This document shows positions 52,501 through 63,292 of a stretch of DNA of 64,000 nt, one piece after another (the first letter of the stretch is position 1; every line of letters begins with the position of its first letter). Under the pieces are notes generated by a model that did no database searches, had not been told where the DNA came from, and saw nothing but the letters and a program-made list of their open reading frames with translations. The position numbers were made by a program, and so were the translations under genes. Origin of the DNA: Saxidomus purpurata (Eukaryota; Mollusca; Bivalvia; Venerida; Veneridae). The DNA is taken from positions 11,899,649-11,963,648 of the forward strand of contig JAFMSR010000016.1 in assembly GCA_022818135.1 (NCBI GenBank). The letters are read 5' to 3'.

Positions 52501-53149
52501 TTACAATGCAATCTTTAATTCAGTCCTCTGAATGTACAACGTTTTTTCATGTTTGCTATTTTAGGGTTTGTCACAGACGTCTGTTCTTGTGGTTGTCGCC
52601 TACTGTTTCTACAATTTGACTTGCTTTGGCCGCTTGTTTGATGACAGGTAAGTTTGTATGTTTCCCTTGGTGAGAAATTTGTAGGTTTATTTTATGAATT
52701 TAATTTAGGGTAAAGTTATGACTGTTTGTTGAAGCTATAGACCTGTAACTTTACAACTGCATATGTGTTTTATAAACGGTCAAAATATACAAATCGTTTC
52801 AGAAAAAGTTGATTGCTTGAAGCTTGCAATAACTCTTTATGTATCGTTTAGAAATGTATAATTAAAGAAAATGGTACTCTATAAAAATAAAATAGTGTGT
52901 CTTTAATGTTGCAGTAAATCAGCAAATTACTACGAGCTGACACGATGTGTTTTGTTCCTTGTCGGTGAGATGGTGATGTGTAAGCTTGGTTTCTATGGAG
53001 ACAAAGGTTTCAGGCCATGGTTTATGTACGGATTCCAGTGGTGTTTTGCTTTTTCTATCGCCATTTGGATTGCACAGATTTTGAAAGACGGAAATGCGAA
53101 AGAGGAAACAAGACAGAAACCACTTCATAAAGAAGTTAAGGTTCAGTGA
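45746..53149 (+). CDS. AGMO: alkylglycerol monooxygenase (AGMO), ten visible exons, one lost in the assembly gap
   Basis: Exons: 45746-45862, 46401-46528, 46889-47040, 47551-47654, 48780-48875, 49431-49563, 49716-49795, [gap], 51648-51764, 52565-52647, 52915-53149 (TGA). All visible introns are GT-AG and the phases agree. The first seven exons encode 270 residues and the last three 144; with the missing exon the protein would match the usual length of about 445-460. AGMO is a tetrahydrobiopterin-dependent ER membrane enzyme that cleaves the O-alkyl bond of ether lipids. The fatty acid hydroxylase histidine cluster is complete: HRLAH (128-132), HQTHH (141-145), HHRVHH (216-221), with [11 protein letters not shown] before the first and NTPS before the last. 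Other hallmarks are [25 protein letters not shown] and [12 protein letters not shown]. Hydrophobic segments fall in exons 2, 5, 8 and 9 of the visible set. The missing exon should carry the stretch after THPINTFEP; it was not found in 50614-51640. The start has A at -3. Confidence 0.96.
46104..46165. repeat. one-armed relative of the 25.4 kb foldback
   Basis: GAATTACTGCACATTAGAAC, then TCATTGTTTATTTGACGATGAAC (in two blocks) matches the right arm of the element at 25373-25535. It lies in AGMO intron 1. Confidence 0.6.
46530..46597. repeat. (TAAA)n microsatellite starting at a splice donor
   Basis: About 16 TAAA units begin at the second base of the AGMO exon 2 donor (GT at 46529-46530, then AAATAAAT). 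Donor positions +3 onward are therefore supplied by the microsatellite. Confidence 0.93.
47667..48645. mobile_element. dispersed repeat with GACAGCTCTTGTT-type end, copy 1
   Basis: It begins TTTTAGCTCGCCTTTTCG and ends CGCGCTGTCCTACTGACAGC then TCTTGTT. The body is made of diverged units of about 130-180 bases, with TTTTCGTACCA, GAGATATTGCTTTGAAACT, AACTCTGTCAAGG and GAATTATGGCCCTTTTT. It inserted in AGMO intron 4, 12 bases after the exon 4 donor. No intact ORF. Copies 2 and 3 are at 50647-51391 and 55970-57816. Confidence 0.8.
49774..50113. repeat. 41 bp minisatellite seeded by an AGMO exon end
   Basis: The 3' end of AGMO exon 7 (AACACATTTGAACCGTTTAC, AATACAG) plus the first intron bases recurs about eight times before the gap, with a unit AACACTTTTGAACCTTTTAC, AATACAGGGAAATCTCCTTTT. 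Only the first unit is coding (NTFEPFTIQ). Units after it mostly read CAGGG or CAGGA where the donor GT stood, so they no longer look like splice sites; the seventh reads CAAGTTAAT. The array runs into the N gap. Confidence 0.93.
50114..50613. other. assembly gap, exactly 500 N
   Basis: The round length suggests a placeholder of unknown true size. It begins inside the 41 bp minisatellite and very probably hides the rest of that array and the missing AGMO exon. Open frames across it are meaningless. Confidence 0.98.
50647..51391. mobile_element. dispersed repeat with GACAG(C/T)TCTTGTT end, copy 2
   Basis: It starts ATTTTTAGCTCGACTGGGG and ends GAGCTCTCTGTTCTGCTGAC then AGTTCTTGTT, with the same unit motifs as copy 1 (TTTTCGTAC, TTTGAAACTTACAATACC, AATTATGGCCCTTTT). 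It lies in the AGMO intron after the gap. Confidence 0.78.
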
Positions 53150-53748
53150 TGAGATGATTTAATCAGAATAACTGTTAATTGCTGAAACAATCAGATTTAC
53201 AAAATTGCAATGTTACGTATAACTTGTATATCGTTTAAGGAAACACAAAATACCAACTGTTCCTCGGTCATATACACAGTTTGTGTGGCAAAGAATGTTA
53301 CGTTTGGTACAGAAGCAAAGACATTTATTTAAGAAATCTGTTTCTTCCTTGGTAAAAATAATTTGTACGCTCTCCACAAGCATGTTTTCCTTTCTTATAT
53401 CCCATTAACAAAAATTGCCAAAATTATTGAAAATATTGATGTTATGCAGAAAACAATCCAAAATATAACACACATTGCAAGTTTCAACAATTCCTCTAAT
53501 GTGCAGTAAATAATAATGCTTTCACAATATCGATACCGAAAGAGAAGAAGATTTACCACTCTGCCGTATTTAATTTTATGATAGAAAACCAAACATTTGC
53601 TTTATTGTATTCATTTATTGACGAAAAGGTGCTATTTTCGTGCAATTGTCTGTGATACTTTTTTGAGAGAGAGATATACGTATGTGTTTATAAATATGTG
53701 AGTATTTGTATGATAAAAGATTTATATGTGATTGTACAGACTTATCAA

Positions 53749-53761
53749 AATAAAAAATAAA
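53749..53761 (+). terminator. AGMO polyadenylation signals
   Basis: Two AATAAA hexamers (53749-53754 and 53756-53761) lie about 600 bases after the AGMO stop, giving a 3' UTR of roughly 620-640 bases. There are no other clear AATAAA hexamers on this strand between the stop and this point in my reading. Confidence 0.6.
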
Positions 53762-54149
53762 GATTAGAAGTGCATGTTGTCGGTTATTCGTTACCAGACA
53801 TTAGGTGTTCAATGAAACGTAACACAATCGTCTATTAATGATGGAAAGAAAATGTTAAGTGTTACATTTGTACCTGGTGTTGTCACTCAACAAGTGATCC
53901 CCACGCCCATTATGTTTTTTTTTTGTTAAATTAAAATTAACTGCCATATGATTTTGTACCCTTTGACCATTTTGAAATTAATGTAACAGCAGTATCTACC
54001 AAGTGTCTTCATAAATGCAAGACATGATAGCTTTCGTACATCACTAGCTAAAATAAGCTGACAGATACTGAAAGGATAGATAATCAAATAAACGAAGAAA
54101 AAGGCAGGTGGTGCGTTAGACGTTTTGTTTAGTATATAATCTAGCATTA

Positions 54150-55445
54150 TCAAAAATCAATCACTTAATAATTGGTCTTCCTAGCCCTAAAAAAGAAATA
54201 ATAAAAGACCTGCAGAAAATAATTTTTAATTTTCTTTGAAATGATGGCCCAGATAAAATTACAAGGGAAGTAATAATGCAAGATTTTGAAAATGGAGGAG
54301 ATTGGGTAACTGATATAGAAAATGTTAATATAGCTTTGAAGTTGACTTCGCTAAGAAGGTATGCTAAGAGAGATTCAAAATAGTTTGAACTAGTGAAAGA
54401 ACTTTGTCCTTTTATCACCAAATTTGGAAGATATGGAAATGAATTCTAAAAACAAATTTGATTCAAAATGATTTTTGGAGAGATACTTGGAAGGGCGTTA
54501 TAACTCTTATTGAAAGGAAAGAGATCTCTACTTGGCATGAGTTCTTATCTGAACCTGGATTGTATAATTCTAAATTTAAAATTGGTGGAAAATCTTTTAC
54601 AGACCACTCCATTTTAGATAAAGATGTATTCCTGGTTAATGACTTTATGAAAATTAATGGAAATTTCTACTCCTTTCCAGAATTTCAGGAACTAATAATG
54701 CAAGAACTAATTATTTGCAATACAATAACATAATATTCGCTTTGCGTAAATACTTAGATAACCTTCATAAACCTCATAAAGGGATAAATGAACCTAAACC
54801 ATTACAACCGTTACCCATTGAAATAATAAATTCTGGACATAAAGGATGCAGGAAAATTTACGATACCTTGTATAGTAAAAGTTGCCACCCTACATCACAG
54901 CATAAATGGTCACAAGTCCTTAAAATACCATATCACAATTGGAAAAATATATATAAATTACCTTTTAGGAGTACTATGGATACAAAACTACAGTGGTTTC
55001 AGTTCAGAATAAACCATAGAATCTTGGATACAAATAGTCTCTTACAGAAAATGGGTAGGGCAAATAGCAATTTATGTACATTCTGTAATCAAGAAAAATA
55101 GAATCCATTGTACATATATTCTAGGAATGTAACATCATAAAAGATTTCTGGACAAATGTGCAGGTATGGACTAATAGAACATGTAATGAAAGTATTGCAG
55201 ATTTTTCATGCACCACTATTCTGTTGGGTAATGTATCATTCCAGCCAGCTTTTAATACCATAGTTATGACTTCAAAGGTGTATGTAGATCATTGCAAGTT
55301 AAATTCAAATCTGCCAGTATTGAGTGTTCTAAAAAAGAAAATTTCTTTACTGTTCCATGCTGAAAAAATAAATGCAATAAAGTCATTTAGTATTTTTAAC
55401 AAAATGTGGAGACCATTTGCAGTGCTTGCCAACACAAATTTGTAA
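54150..55445 (+). pseudogene. Tx1/L1-like LINE fossil, ORF2 C-terminal part
   Basis: The plus strand reads, with internal stops, SPKKEIIKDLQKIIFNF, then ITREVIMQDFENGG, NVNIALKLTSLRR (54175-54360), the post-RT segment of an L1-clade ORF2. A longer stretch (54458-55101) carries NDFWRD, LYNSKFKIGGK, GNFYSFPEF, KGCRKIYD, WENIY-like NWKNIYKLPF, TKLQWFQFRINHRIL and LCTFCNQ. The last should begin a CCHC knuckle, but a stop follows and the expected histidine is replaced. The tail frame 55158-55445 (KKKISLLFHAEKI, FNKMW) ends the ORF. The 5' part (endonuclease and most of RT) is absent. It sits about 400 bases after the AGMO poly(A) signals in the same orientation. Confidence 0.85.
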
Positions 55446-55969
55446 ACATATTGAGAGAAATTTATTTTTAAGTAGATCCACTTGTCTCAAACTGATAACA
55501 CCTTATTCCCCCACCAATCCATAGGTGCACTTTTCCACCCGGATTGCTTCGATCTTTTGATATGTTTCCCTTTTCTTTTCTATAAACAAAATAACTCTAA
55601 GTATTACATATATATAACCATTAAGATTGCAGTATTTTGATACATACAGGTTTTAAGGGAGGTAAGTCAATCAAAATTATTGCATCTAGTTTAGAGTAGT
55701 TGTCTATCTTGGATCTGTACAAATGTACAGTTCATTTTGTTAAAATTGTGGTATATCACATCTTGTATATGTGTACACATAAATCTAGTACGTAACTGTC
55801 ATATTATCCCAAATGAACTGCAAGTCTTTTGCTAAAAAAGTACCATTATCGAGTAAATACCTTCCCATAATTGTATTGTAATATGAATACATTCATGTAA
55901 TTGTATTGTACTGTGCTAATGGGTTTAATGTCAAGTATGAATGAAAGGTGAGAACAAAAATAAATTATA

Positions 55970-57816
55970 TAAAAAAAGTTTTTCATACCACCCCACTTTA
56001 TTTCAAAACTATAAGAGGTTTGGCTTTGAAACTTACCATAATTGTTAACCATCCATCTACAGACAAGGTTTTTGACACAATTATGGCCCTTTTTTGACTT
56101 AGAAAGTGTATTGAGCTTGGTTCTTTCGTACCACCTCACTTTATTTCAAAACCATTAGATGTATTACTTTGAAACTAACCATACTTGTTAACCATTATGA
56201 CCTACATCAATAGACAAGGGAACATAACTCTGTCAAGATTTTTGACAGAATTATGCCCCTTTTTATGTCCCCGAATGATGGCATATTAAAATCGCACCGT
56301 CCTTCCGTCTGTCAGTCTGTCTGTCCGTCTGTGCGTTCCAACTTACAATTCGTGTCCGGACTGTAACTTTGTCATGCATCGAAATATTTTAAAATAACTT
56401 GGCACAAATGTCTAGCACATCAAGACGACGTGTCGCGTGCAAGACCAATGTCCCTAGCTCAAAGGTCAAGGTCACACGTAGAGTTTGAAGGTAATGGATG
56501 CATCTATATATGCATATATGCATACATTCGTGTCCGGACTGTAACTTTGTCATGCATTGAAGGATTTTAAAATAACTTGGAACTAATGTCTAGAACATCA
56601 AAACGACGTGTCAAGTGCAAGACCCACGTCCCTAGCTCAAAGGTCAAGGTCACACTTAGAGTTTGAAGGTAATGGATTCTTCTACATATGCATACATTCG
56701 TGTCCGGACTGTAACTTTGTCATGCATTGAAGGATTTTAAAATAACTTTGCACACATATCTAGCACATCAAGACAATGTGTCGCGTGCAAGACCCGTGTC
56801 CCTAGCTTAAATGTCAAGGTCACACTTAGAGTTTGAAGGTAATGGAATCCTCTATATATGCATATATGCATACATTCGTATCCGGACTGTAACTTTGTCA
56901 TGCATAGAAGAATTTTAGAATAACTTGGCATAAATGTCTAGCACATCAAAACGACGTGTCGCGTGCAAGACCCACGTTGCTACCTCAAAGGTCAAGGTCA
57001 CACTCAGAGTTTGACTTAGAAAGTGTATTGAACTTGGTTATCACCCGACTTTATTTCAAAACCATTAGAGGTATTGCTTTGAAACTTACCATACTTATCT
57101 ATCATCATTACCTTCATCAACAAACAATAGTACGTAACTCTGTCAAGGCTTTTGTGAGAATTATGCCCTTTTTTGACTTAGAAAATATGAGAATCATTAC
57201 CCCTATCTGTAGGCAAGAGAAGGTAACACTGTTAATGTTTTAAGAAAATTGGTTAAGTTTTTCGTACCAGTCCACTTTTTGACTGAACTGTTTGAGATAT
57301 TACTTTGAAAGTTAGAATATTGTTAACCATCTTGATTCCCAAACACAGACAAGAGAAGGTGCCTCTGTGAAGGATTTCATTTGAATTATGGCCCTTTTCA
57401 ACTATTCATTCAAATTTCAAAATTTTCATTCTTGTCTTCTTGTTGACTTTTCATTTTGAGATATCACTTTGTAAGTTGGAATACTTATGTTCCATTTTGA
57501 CTCGAGTCTGTTAGCAAGAGAAGATAACCCTGTGAAATTGTTTCTTGATTTGTACTTAGAAATGCTTAGATCAAGTCTTGTGTGCAACTGGCACTGCCAT
57601 ATGCACATATACCATTCACCACTTGAAGTATTGATTTAAAACACTGTTGTAGTATTCAGGGATATCAAAGAATTAAGTTTGATAACTTGACTAGATATCT
57701 TGCTACTCGTCGCCCTTGTTTAAACAGATTCTTGGGGTTTATTTACTGACAAAGTTTTGTTTTATTGGCAAGCAATGAAAAGAGTCGAGCGCGCTGTCCT
57801 ACTGACAGCTCTTGTT
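55970..57816. mobile_element. dispersed repeat with GACAGCTCTTGTT end, copy 3, interrupted
   Basis: The left part (55970-56263) and right part (about 57012-57816) carry the unit motifs of copies 1 and 2 and the terminal GCGCTGTCCTACTGACAGC. The family sequence breaks at AATTATGCCCCTTTTT and resumes at GACTTAGAAAGTGTATTG, with a different tandem repeat (56264-57011) in between, so it is a nested insertion. Confidence 0.78.
56264..57011. repeat. ~178 bp tandem units nested in another repeat
   Basis: After a GTCCGTCTGTCAGTCTGTC-like start, four units begin at TCCGGACTGTAACTTTGTCA (near 56354, 56533, 56703, 56881). Each contains TAACTTGGCAC, AGCACATCAA, GACGTGTCGCGTGCAAGACC and CAAAGGTCAAGGTCACAC. 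Related single units occur at 62540-62705, 63310-63480 and, inverted, at 62075-62135. Confidence 0.88.
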
Positions 57817-59010
57817 ATACATTGTATCAAATTATGATCAGTACTTCTTGATATCAAGACTTTTATCTATAACAAGAAATCAACTTCTCACACAAACATT
57901 GTTCTGTTTTATCCTAAAATTACAAAGGATACTTTAATTATCAAAACACATTCAACCGTGTACATACAACAGCAAAGGTAGACAAAATAACATAATATTA
58001 ATGAAATACTTATATGTAACAATAATGACATTATTCAAAGAATATATGAAATACGAAAATAACAAAGCTTAATTTGCACAAGCTAAATATGTTTCTTACA
58101 ATAGAAGCGTTTTCATTTAAAGTATGTTTTTATATCTAAACTTGTTTGCGTATTTTTATCATTTGACCTTCGTGTGTATAAATTTATGGGAAAAAACTAG
58201 TACTTCAAAACATATCAGCGGCGATGAATTGACTTTAAAGCTATATGTTCAGATTTAGACTAATCAATTAATGATCATGATTAATTAATATTATAGAAAC
58301 TGAACTTCAATCATAAACTGATAAGTCATTCATACACTCAGCCTTGACAATAAAGTAAGATGTTAAATGGGAACTTTGGAATTACACTACATTTTAAGAG
58401 CTCGTTGGACTGAGGCAAGAGTACCTCTAGCCGTACTACATGTATACCGTGTAGTATTTGATCTGAATTTGTTGCTGTATTTCTCAAAACATGTAAAGAC
58501 AAAGATGATCTAACCAAAAATGTAAAAACTTTAATTTGTGTAATAGGGACAGATGGAGAAGCGTACCGACGAAAAAAGTCTTTTCTTATAACAAATGGAC
58601 AGCTCAAGACGATTGTCGGAACTTACAAAATAAAAGTTAAAAGCAGTATAAATTACGAGTATTCCCCGGTCAATTTATCTAAAATTACATGTATTTAAAT
58701 AGCCTATTTCTAAATGACAAAGAAAAAGCTTATCTGAAAAGCTGGCAATGACTCTTCTTACGGTCTGCAACAAATTAAAGGCACACACAACAGTTTATTC
58801 AAAACTTAAAGCAAAAATGGTTCACAACTCATTTTCCGTATTTCATTTGTTTATGTTAATTCATTCACTCCCGATTGCGAAACAAGTTCAAACAAGTTAT
58901 ATCAATCGCTCTCGAGACTCGCTCAAGATTGAATCAATCTCGAATACAGAGAGGGAGAGGCAATCTGGAATTATTTATGTCTTGTCTGAGGACTGCTTTG
59001 AAACTTGTTT
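57817..59010. other. 3' flank of the IFI44-like gene
   Basis: On the minus strand an AATAAA signal lies at 58799-58794, about 215 bases after the stop of the IFI44-like gene, and would end a short 3' UTR. The open frame at 58338-58607 matches nothing recognisable. No other gene was seen. Confidence 0.45.
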
Positions 59011-61360
59011 TTAAGTAGCAACCTCACGTGCGTTTCTCTTTAAATCCTTAATTCTACCTTGCGCAAAGTGCATGAGTTGTCTAAGAGCAATCGAAACCAA
59101 AAGTCCAGCCTCTTTGCTAATTTCAATACCCGTTCCAATATTCTTTACTGGATGGATGTTTCCCTCTTGCAAACCTAATATATTATGTACAGATTTGACA
59201 GCATTACGTACTTTGATACTCCGAAAAGCTTTTCCGACGTCAGCATTTACTTCTGGACAAATTTCGTCGATTTTGGTAAGAATACATACGTATGGAATAT
59301 CTGAAATGAAAAAAAGTTTTAGACAAACTGTAATTGTCTTATTTGTAAAACATTAGTCTTAAGATGCGTTGTAATCGTAAATAATTAATCACATTTTCTC
59401 GTGAAATCGAGTGCACGTGTGCACAAATTTAATAAATGCAAAAAAAAAAAAAAAAATCGATTTCATTTCATTGTCATTATAATAGTCAAGAAAATGGTGT
59501 AATCCTCTATGTTTCGATTTCATTTAGTTCACTTATACTTCTGTCTCACTACTGTTATTTAATTAGTCAATGATTTAGAAGTCACCGTAAATTTTGCTTG
59601 GAAAGGTGTATACAGTCGAAGAGAAATGATATGAAGTCTATGCAGATGCTATTGTTTTATCGTCGTAAAATGAAGATTTACTGTTTATGCTCAATGTTTT
59701 AGATATCTGGTACACATCAAATAGCATGGTTTTAACCCATCGAAAACCCAAGTTATTCATTTTAGACCATATTTTATCATCAGAACTATTTTCACATTTA
59801 AGTGTTGTGGGAGTCATACTTTATAGACGGTGAATAAATACTACAGTATAATTGCCAGCAAAGCTCTGGGGCTCTCAATTGCCAAATGTAAATATGTTGA
59901 TGGTATGCCATTGGAATTAGTAAGTATTATGAAATTATTGTTTGGCCTATAAAATCTGTGGCGCTATCTGGGGCACAATGTCATAGTCCTAAATTATGTT
60001 GTAATTAAGGCAATGCGTTTCTTTATTACGATGAATTTGCTTACCATCCGCCTATTGTGAAACAATGAAGATATGTTGCACAACAATGGCAAATGATAAG
60101 TAGAATGAGCCTTAAAAGAATCCATTATTAAATATTTCAATTTTGTGATTCTAAAAGTAGAATGTGTTGTAAAACTTGGCAATATGTATTAAAAACTGGA
60201 AAGCACTACAAGTGTATAGTTGTGGTATTTATCTTCTAAATATTTTTGTGACAATTGTTGGTGATCACTATAGCTACTTCTTAAGGAAATACCCAGCAGA
60301 GACAAAAACTTGACATACTTAGACATACGGCTTTATCTAATAGTCGTTTTATCCTGTGCACGTATGGTGACAATGTATCCTCACATACAAAGTTTGAGTC
60401 CAAAACAAAGGCAATACAGTGAACTTGGTCTTTCCACCCGGGATTCCGTCGAAAGTGCTTATCATCAGTTTTGATTTTTGCCTGCGGATTAAACTGCAAA
60501 ATACATATTATTTATAATTTTAAGCATTATGTTAACGTTTGCTTAACTTTCATATCCGTGTTTATTACAATAGAAAATGTCATCGATTAAAAACCTCCGT
60601 GTTTATTGTATTTCAATAGCATTGAAAGAGTCGTAACGATAGTTATTACAGGGTCTTTGCATTGAAGACAAAACAGATAAAAAAAAACCTAATGCGGAAA
60701 TGAGGTTAAAACTGGGAACATACTAAAATTGCCTTTGTTAAATAGAATTGAATTCGCTTTCTGAAAAAGTAGTCTTATTACATGGACATACCGTATACCC
60801 CCTTTTTACGTGTCCTGTCAAAACGAGTTTAATGTCTTCAATCAGCAAACCGTTATCTGAGACCTTTTCTATGCCCATACTATCCCAAAGACAACAGTGT
60901 TGCAACATATCCTCATCATTAAAACTGTTATACTAAAAAATAACAATATGTTATACATATTTTTGCAGAAGTGCAAATTTGGTAACAATAAGCGATACTA
61001 TTTGAAATGTAATTTAAGTTCATAACAGCATAAAATGCTCATTTGGCAAGGAAATAAAATTATAATTTGTTTACGTGGACAATTTTTTCCAAAAAAAGAA
61101 AGAATCAAGTTCTAGTATAAATAATACGCAATACATACGTCTCTTGTAAAGCTATCTGCACTTTTCCCGACGAAAGCTTTGTATTCAAGATGACCCGTGC
61201 TAATTGAGAGGAATGAATTGATTATAGACGATTTCCCTGCATTGGCCGGGCCAACAAACAAAATATTTGCAACATCCTCCGGATTTATTTCTTTTATTTC
61301 CTCTATCAGTTGCTCGTATGTCTGAAACGTAAATTGAACAGCGTGTAGGTGTGTAGACCT

Positions 61361-61422
<62 letters not shown>

Positions 61423-61744
61423 TTCGTCATTATAAGCATTGCTTTTTTGGTTTGAGAGAGCACTTTTTCCTGTAGGCTGCTAACTTTAAAGTTACTATAT
61501 AGAGCATTCGTAATATGTTTTGTGAACTACAACGTTGATCTATTGTGTAGGCCTACATAGTATCAGGTGGTTTTATGTAATCGAAAAATTATAACCAAGC
61601 GTGAAGCTATACTCCATGTATTGAACCATGGAAATTATTTTTTCAAATACTTATTCCTGTTTTTAATGGGAAAATGTTAAACCAAATTTACCGATGCTGA
61701 TTTTCGCCATGGAATTTCGCAGAGTGTTTTCTCAGGAGTTGTAT
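59011..61744 (-). CDS. IFI44-like GTPase, 3' five exons (5' part not found)
   Basis: Exons, 5' to 3': 61744-61692 (enters in phase 2), 61321-61139, 60932-60792, 60493-60319, 59300-59011 (TAA). They encode about 279 residues with agreeing phases. Order: a CEIPWRKSAS linker, as found just before the G domain in IFI44/IFI44L; G1 GPANAGKSS (61252-61226); G3 WDSMG (60887-60873); the family motif W-K-D-Q-V-H-C-I-A-F-V-L-D after a spacer; G4 TKID (59277-59266); then a helical C terminus ending in a basic tail. IFI44-type proteins have an N-terminal TLDc domain before the GTPase domain; its exons were not found up to 64000 and probably lie beyond. The family is interferon-induced in vertebrates, and IFI44-like genes are numerous and virus-responsive in bivalves; this copy's role is inference. 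Orthology to one vertebrate gene is not claimed. Confidence 0.9.
61362..61417. repeat. (TA)n microsatellite
   Basis: About 28 TA units, 40 bases upstream (in transcript direction) of the acceptor of the G1-encoding exon of the IFI44-like gene. It occupies the usual branch-point region. Confidence 0.95.
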
Positions 61745-62339
61745 CTGTCAAACAACAAATAATTAAGATTAATAAAGGAGATTACAAGCATTAAGAATCT
61801 CTCATGCTACAAATCTTATTTATTTAAATCTGTAAGACAACATTATTTCAACAATTATCAGTGTTTAGAGGTGTCTTTTAGTAAATGTGCTGTTTAGGAA
61901 ATAGATTTTACTATTGAGTAATCTACTGGTTTATATCACTGTGTGGAGTTTAGATGCGAAGTAATCTAATGACGAAGGCCGAAGGCCTGAGTAATTAATT
62001 ACAAAGCATCTAAACGATTTCGACAAATGTTACAAAAATGCTATATACTGTGTAGGTGGGATATTCGGGAGCCATTTGTGCCAAGTTATTTTAAAATCCC
62101 TCAATGCAGGACCAAGTTACAGCCCGGACACAAAAGGCAAAAACAACAATGGATTCTTCATCATTACAATTATTTGTATTGACACGTTCTGGAACTTTCG
62201 CAGATTTTCAGGCATCAGTGCCCAAGGGGTCACTATAAGGTTATTTTGGAACAACGAACACAATATAATGGAAATACAGGGCACACTATACTACTAACAA
62301 CCGTCTCAAATAAGATGAATAAAATGTGTTTTTACTCCC
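61745..62339. other. intron or 5' flank of the IFI44-like gene
   Basis: No upstream exon was recognised. A single inverted unit of the 178 bp repeat family lies at about 62075-62135 (GCCAAGTTATTTTAAAATCC, then GTTACAGCCCGGACAC). Confidence 0.45.
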
Positions 62340-62739
62340 ACAAAGGTTGGCATATTAAAATCGTACCGTCCGCCCGTCTGTCTGTCTGTCCGAGCTTACG
62401 GTTAGATACTTATGTAACAAGGAGAACAATACTTTACTGTAAATTATATTCATTCAGTCTGTAATGTGGCTTAACTTTTCTTTTACGTGGCTAAAAGAAC
62501 AATAGAGAGAACAATCGGATAGCCATTAATGTATCACTTTGTTAGAACGTCCGTCCGTTCGATTGTGTGTCCATCCTTACGTTTTTTGTCCGGTCTATAA
62601 CTTTGTCATGCATTGAAGGATTTTTTTAATAACTTGGCACAAATGTTCAGCACATCAATACGTGCAAGACCCGCATCCCTACCTCAAAGGGCAAGGTCAC
62701 ACTTAGAGATAATGTGTATGTAATTAGAATTTTATCGTT

Positions 62740-62996
62740 GGTACCGGAATATCCATATGAACAACGCCCCCAGAAGAGGTTAGTTATTTTAGGTTTTCGG
62801 ATGATAGTGCAAGATACAGAAAGCGTCCCAATTCCAGAGACACCCCTGGTTCTTATACTTGTCAGATGTATATATGACCTCGGTTTTAAGTCTCATTAGT
62901 GAAGACTGTTAGTAATTTTAGTTGGTCATTTCCGGGAATCGAACCCACAACCCCGAGATTACAAGTCTCGTGCTTTATCTATTGAGCTGACCGGGC
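62740..62996 (-). mobile_element. tRNA-Thr-derived SINE, copy 1
   Basis: On the minus strand the head starts GCCCGGTCAGCTCAATAG, has an anticodon arm CGAGACTTGTAATCTCG (TGT, Thr) and a B box GGTTCGATTCC. The 3' acceptor half does not pair with the 5' half, so it is not a functional tRNA. The body continues to about 62740 with CTAACCTCTTCTGGGGGCG. Confidence 0.75.
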
Positions 62997-63028
62997 TATT
63001 TTAGAGTTTGTATGTATATTAGGGCTTG

Positions 63029-63292
63029 ATACCGGTTTCCAATATGACCAACGCCCCCAGAAGAGGTTAGTTATTTTAGGTTTTCGGAGGAAAGTGCAAG
63101 ATTCAGAAAGCGTTCCGATTCCAGAGACACCACTGGTTCTTTTGCATGCCAGGTGTAAAGCACCCATACATGGGACCTCGGTTTAAGTCTCATCCGAAAG
63201 ACTGTTAGTAATTTTAGTTGGTCAGCTCCTGGAATCGAACCCGCAACCCCGAGATTACAAGTCTCGTGTTCTCTCCATGGAGCTAACCGGGC
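63029..63292 (-). mobile_element. tRNA-Thr-derived SINE, copy 2
   Basis: The same head (GCCCGGTTAGCTCCATGGAG), the same anticodon arm with TGT, a B box GGTTCGATTCC and the same body as copy 1, in the same orientation 33 bases away. Differences are scattered, plus a short insertion (GTATGGGTGCTTTACACC on the minus strand). The 3' acceptor half is lost here too. Confidence 0.75.

Noticed and set aside
58338..58607. 89-codon minus-strand open frame after the IFI44-like stop
   Set aside because: No recognised domain, and it lies past the likely poly(A) signal at 58799-58794.
60281..60499. Exon end at GCC followed by GTATGTCTAA in the IFI44-like gene
   Set aside because: Using this upstream donor leaves the next exon out of frame; the donor 10 bases further keeps the frame and the family motif IPYVCILTKID.
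62925..62996. tRNA-Thr(TGT) gene on the minus strand
   Set aside because: The anticodon arm and B box are good, but the acceptor stem and part of the T arm do not pair, and the sequence is part of a duplicated SINE.
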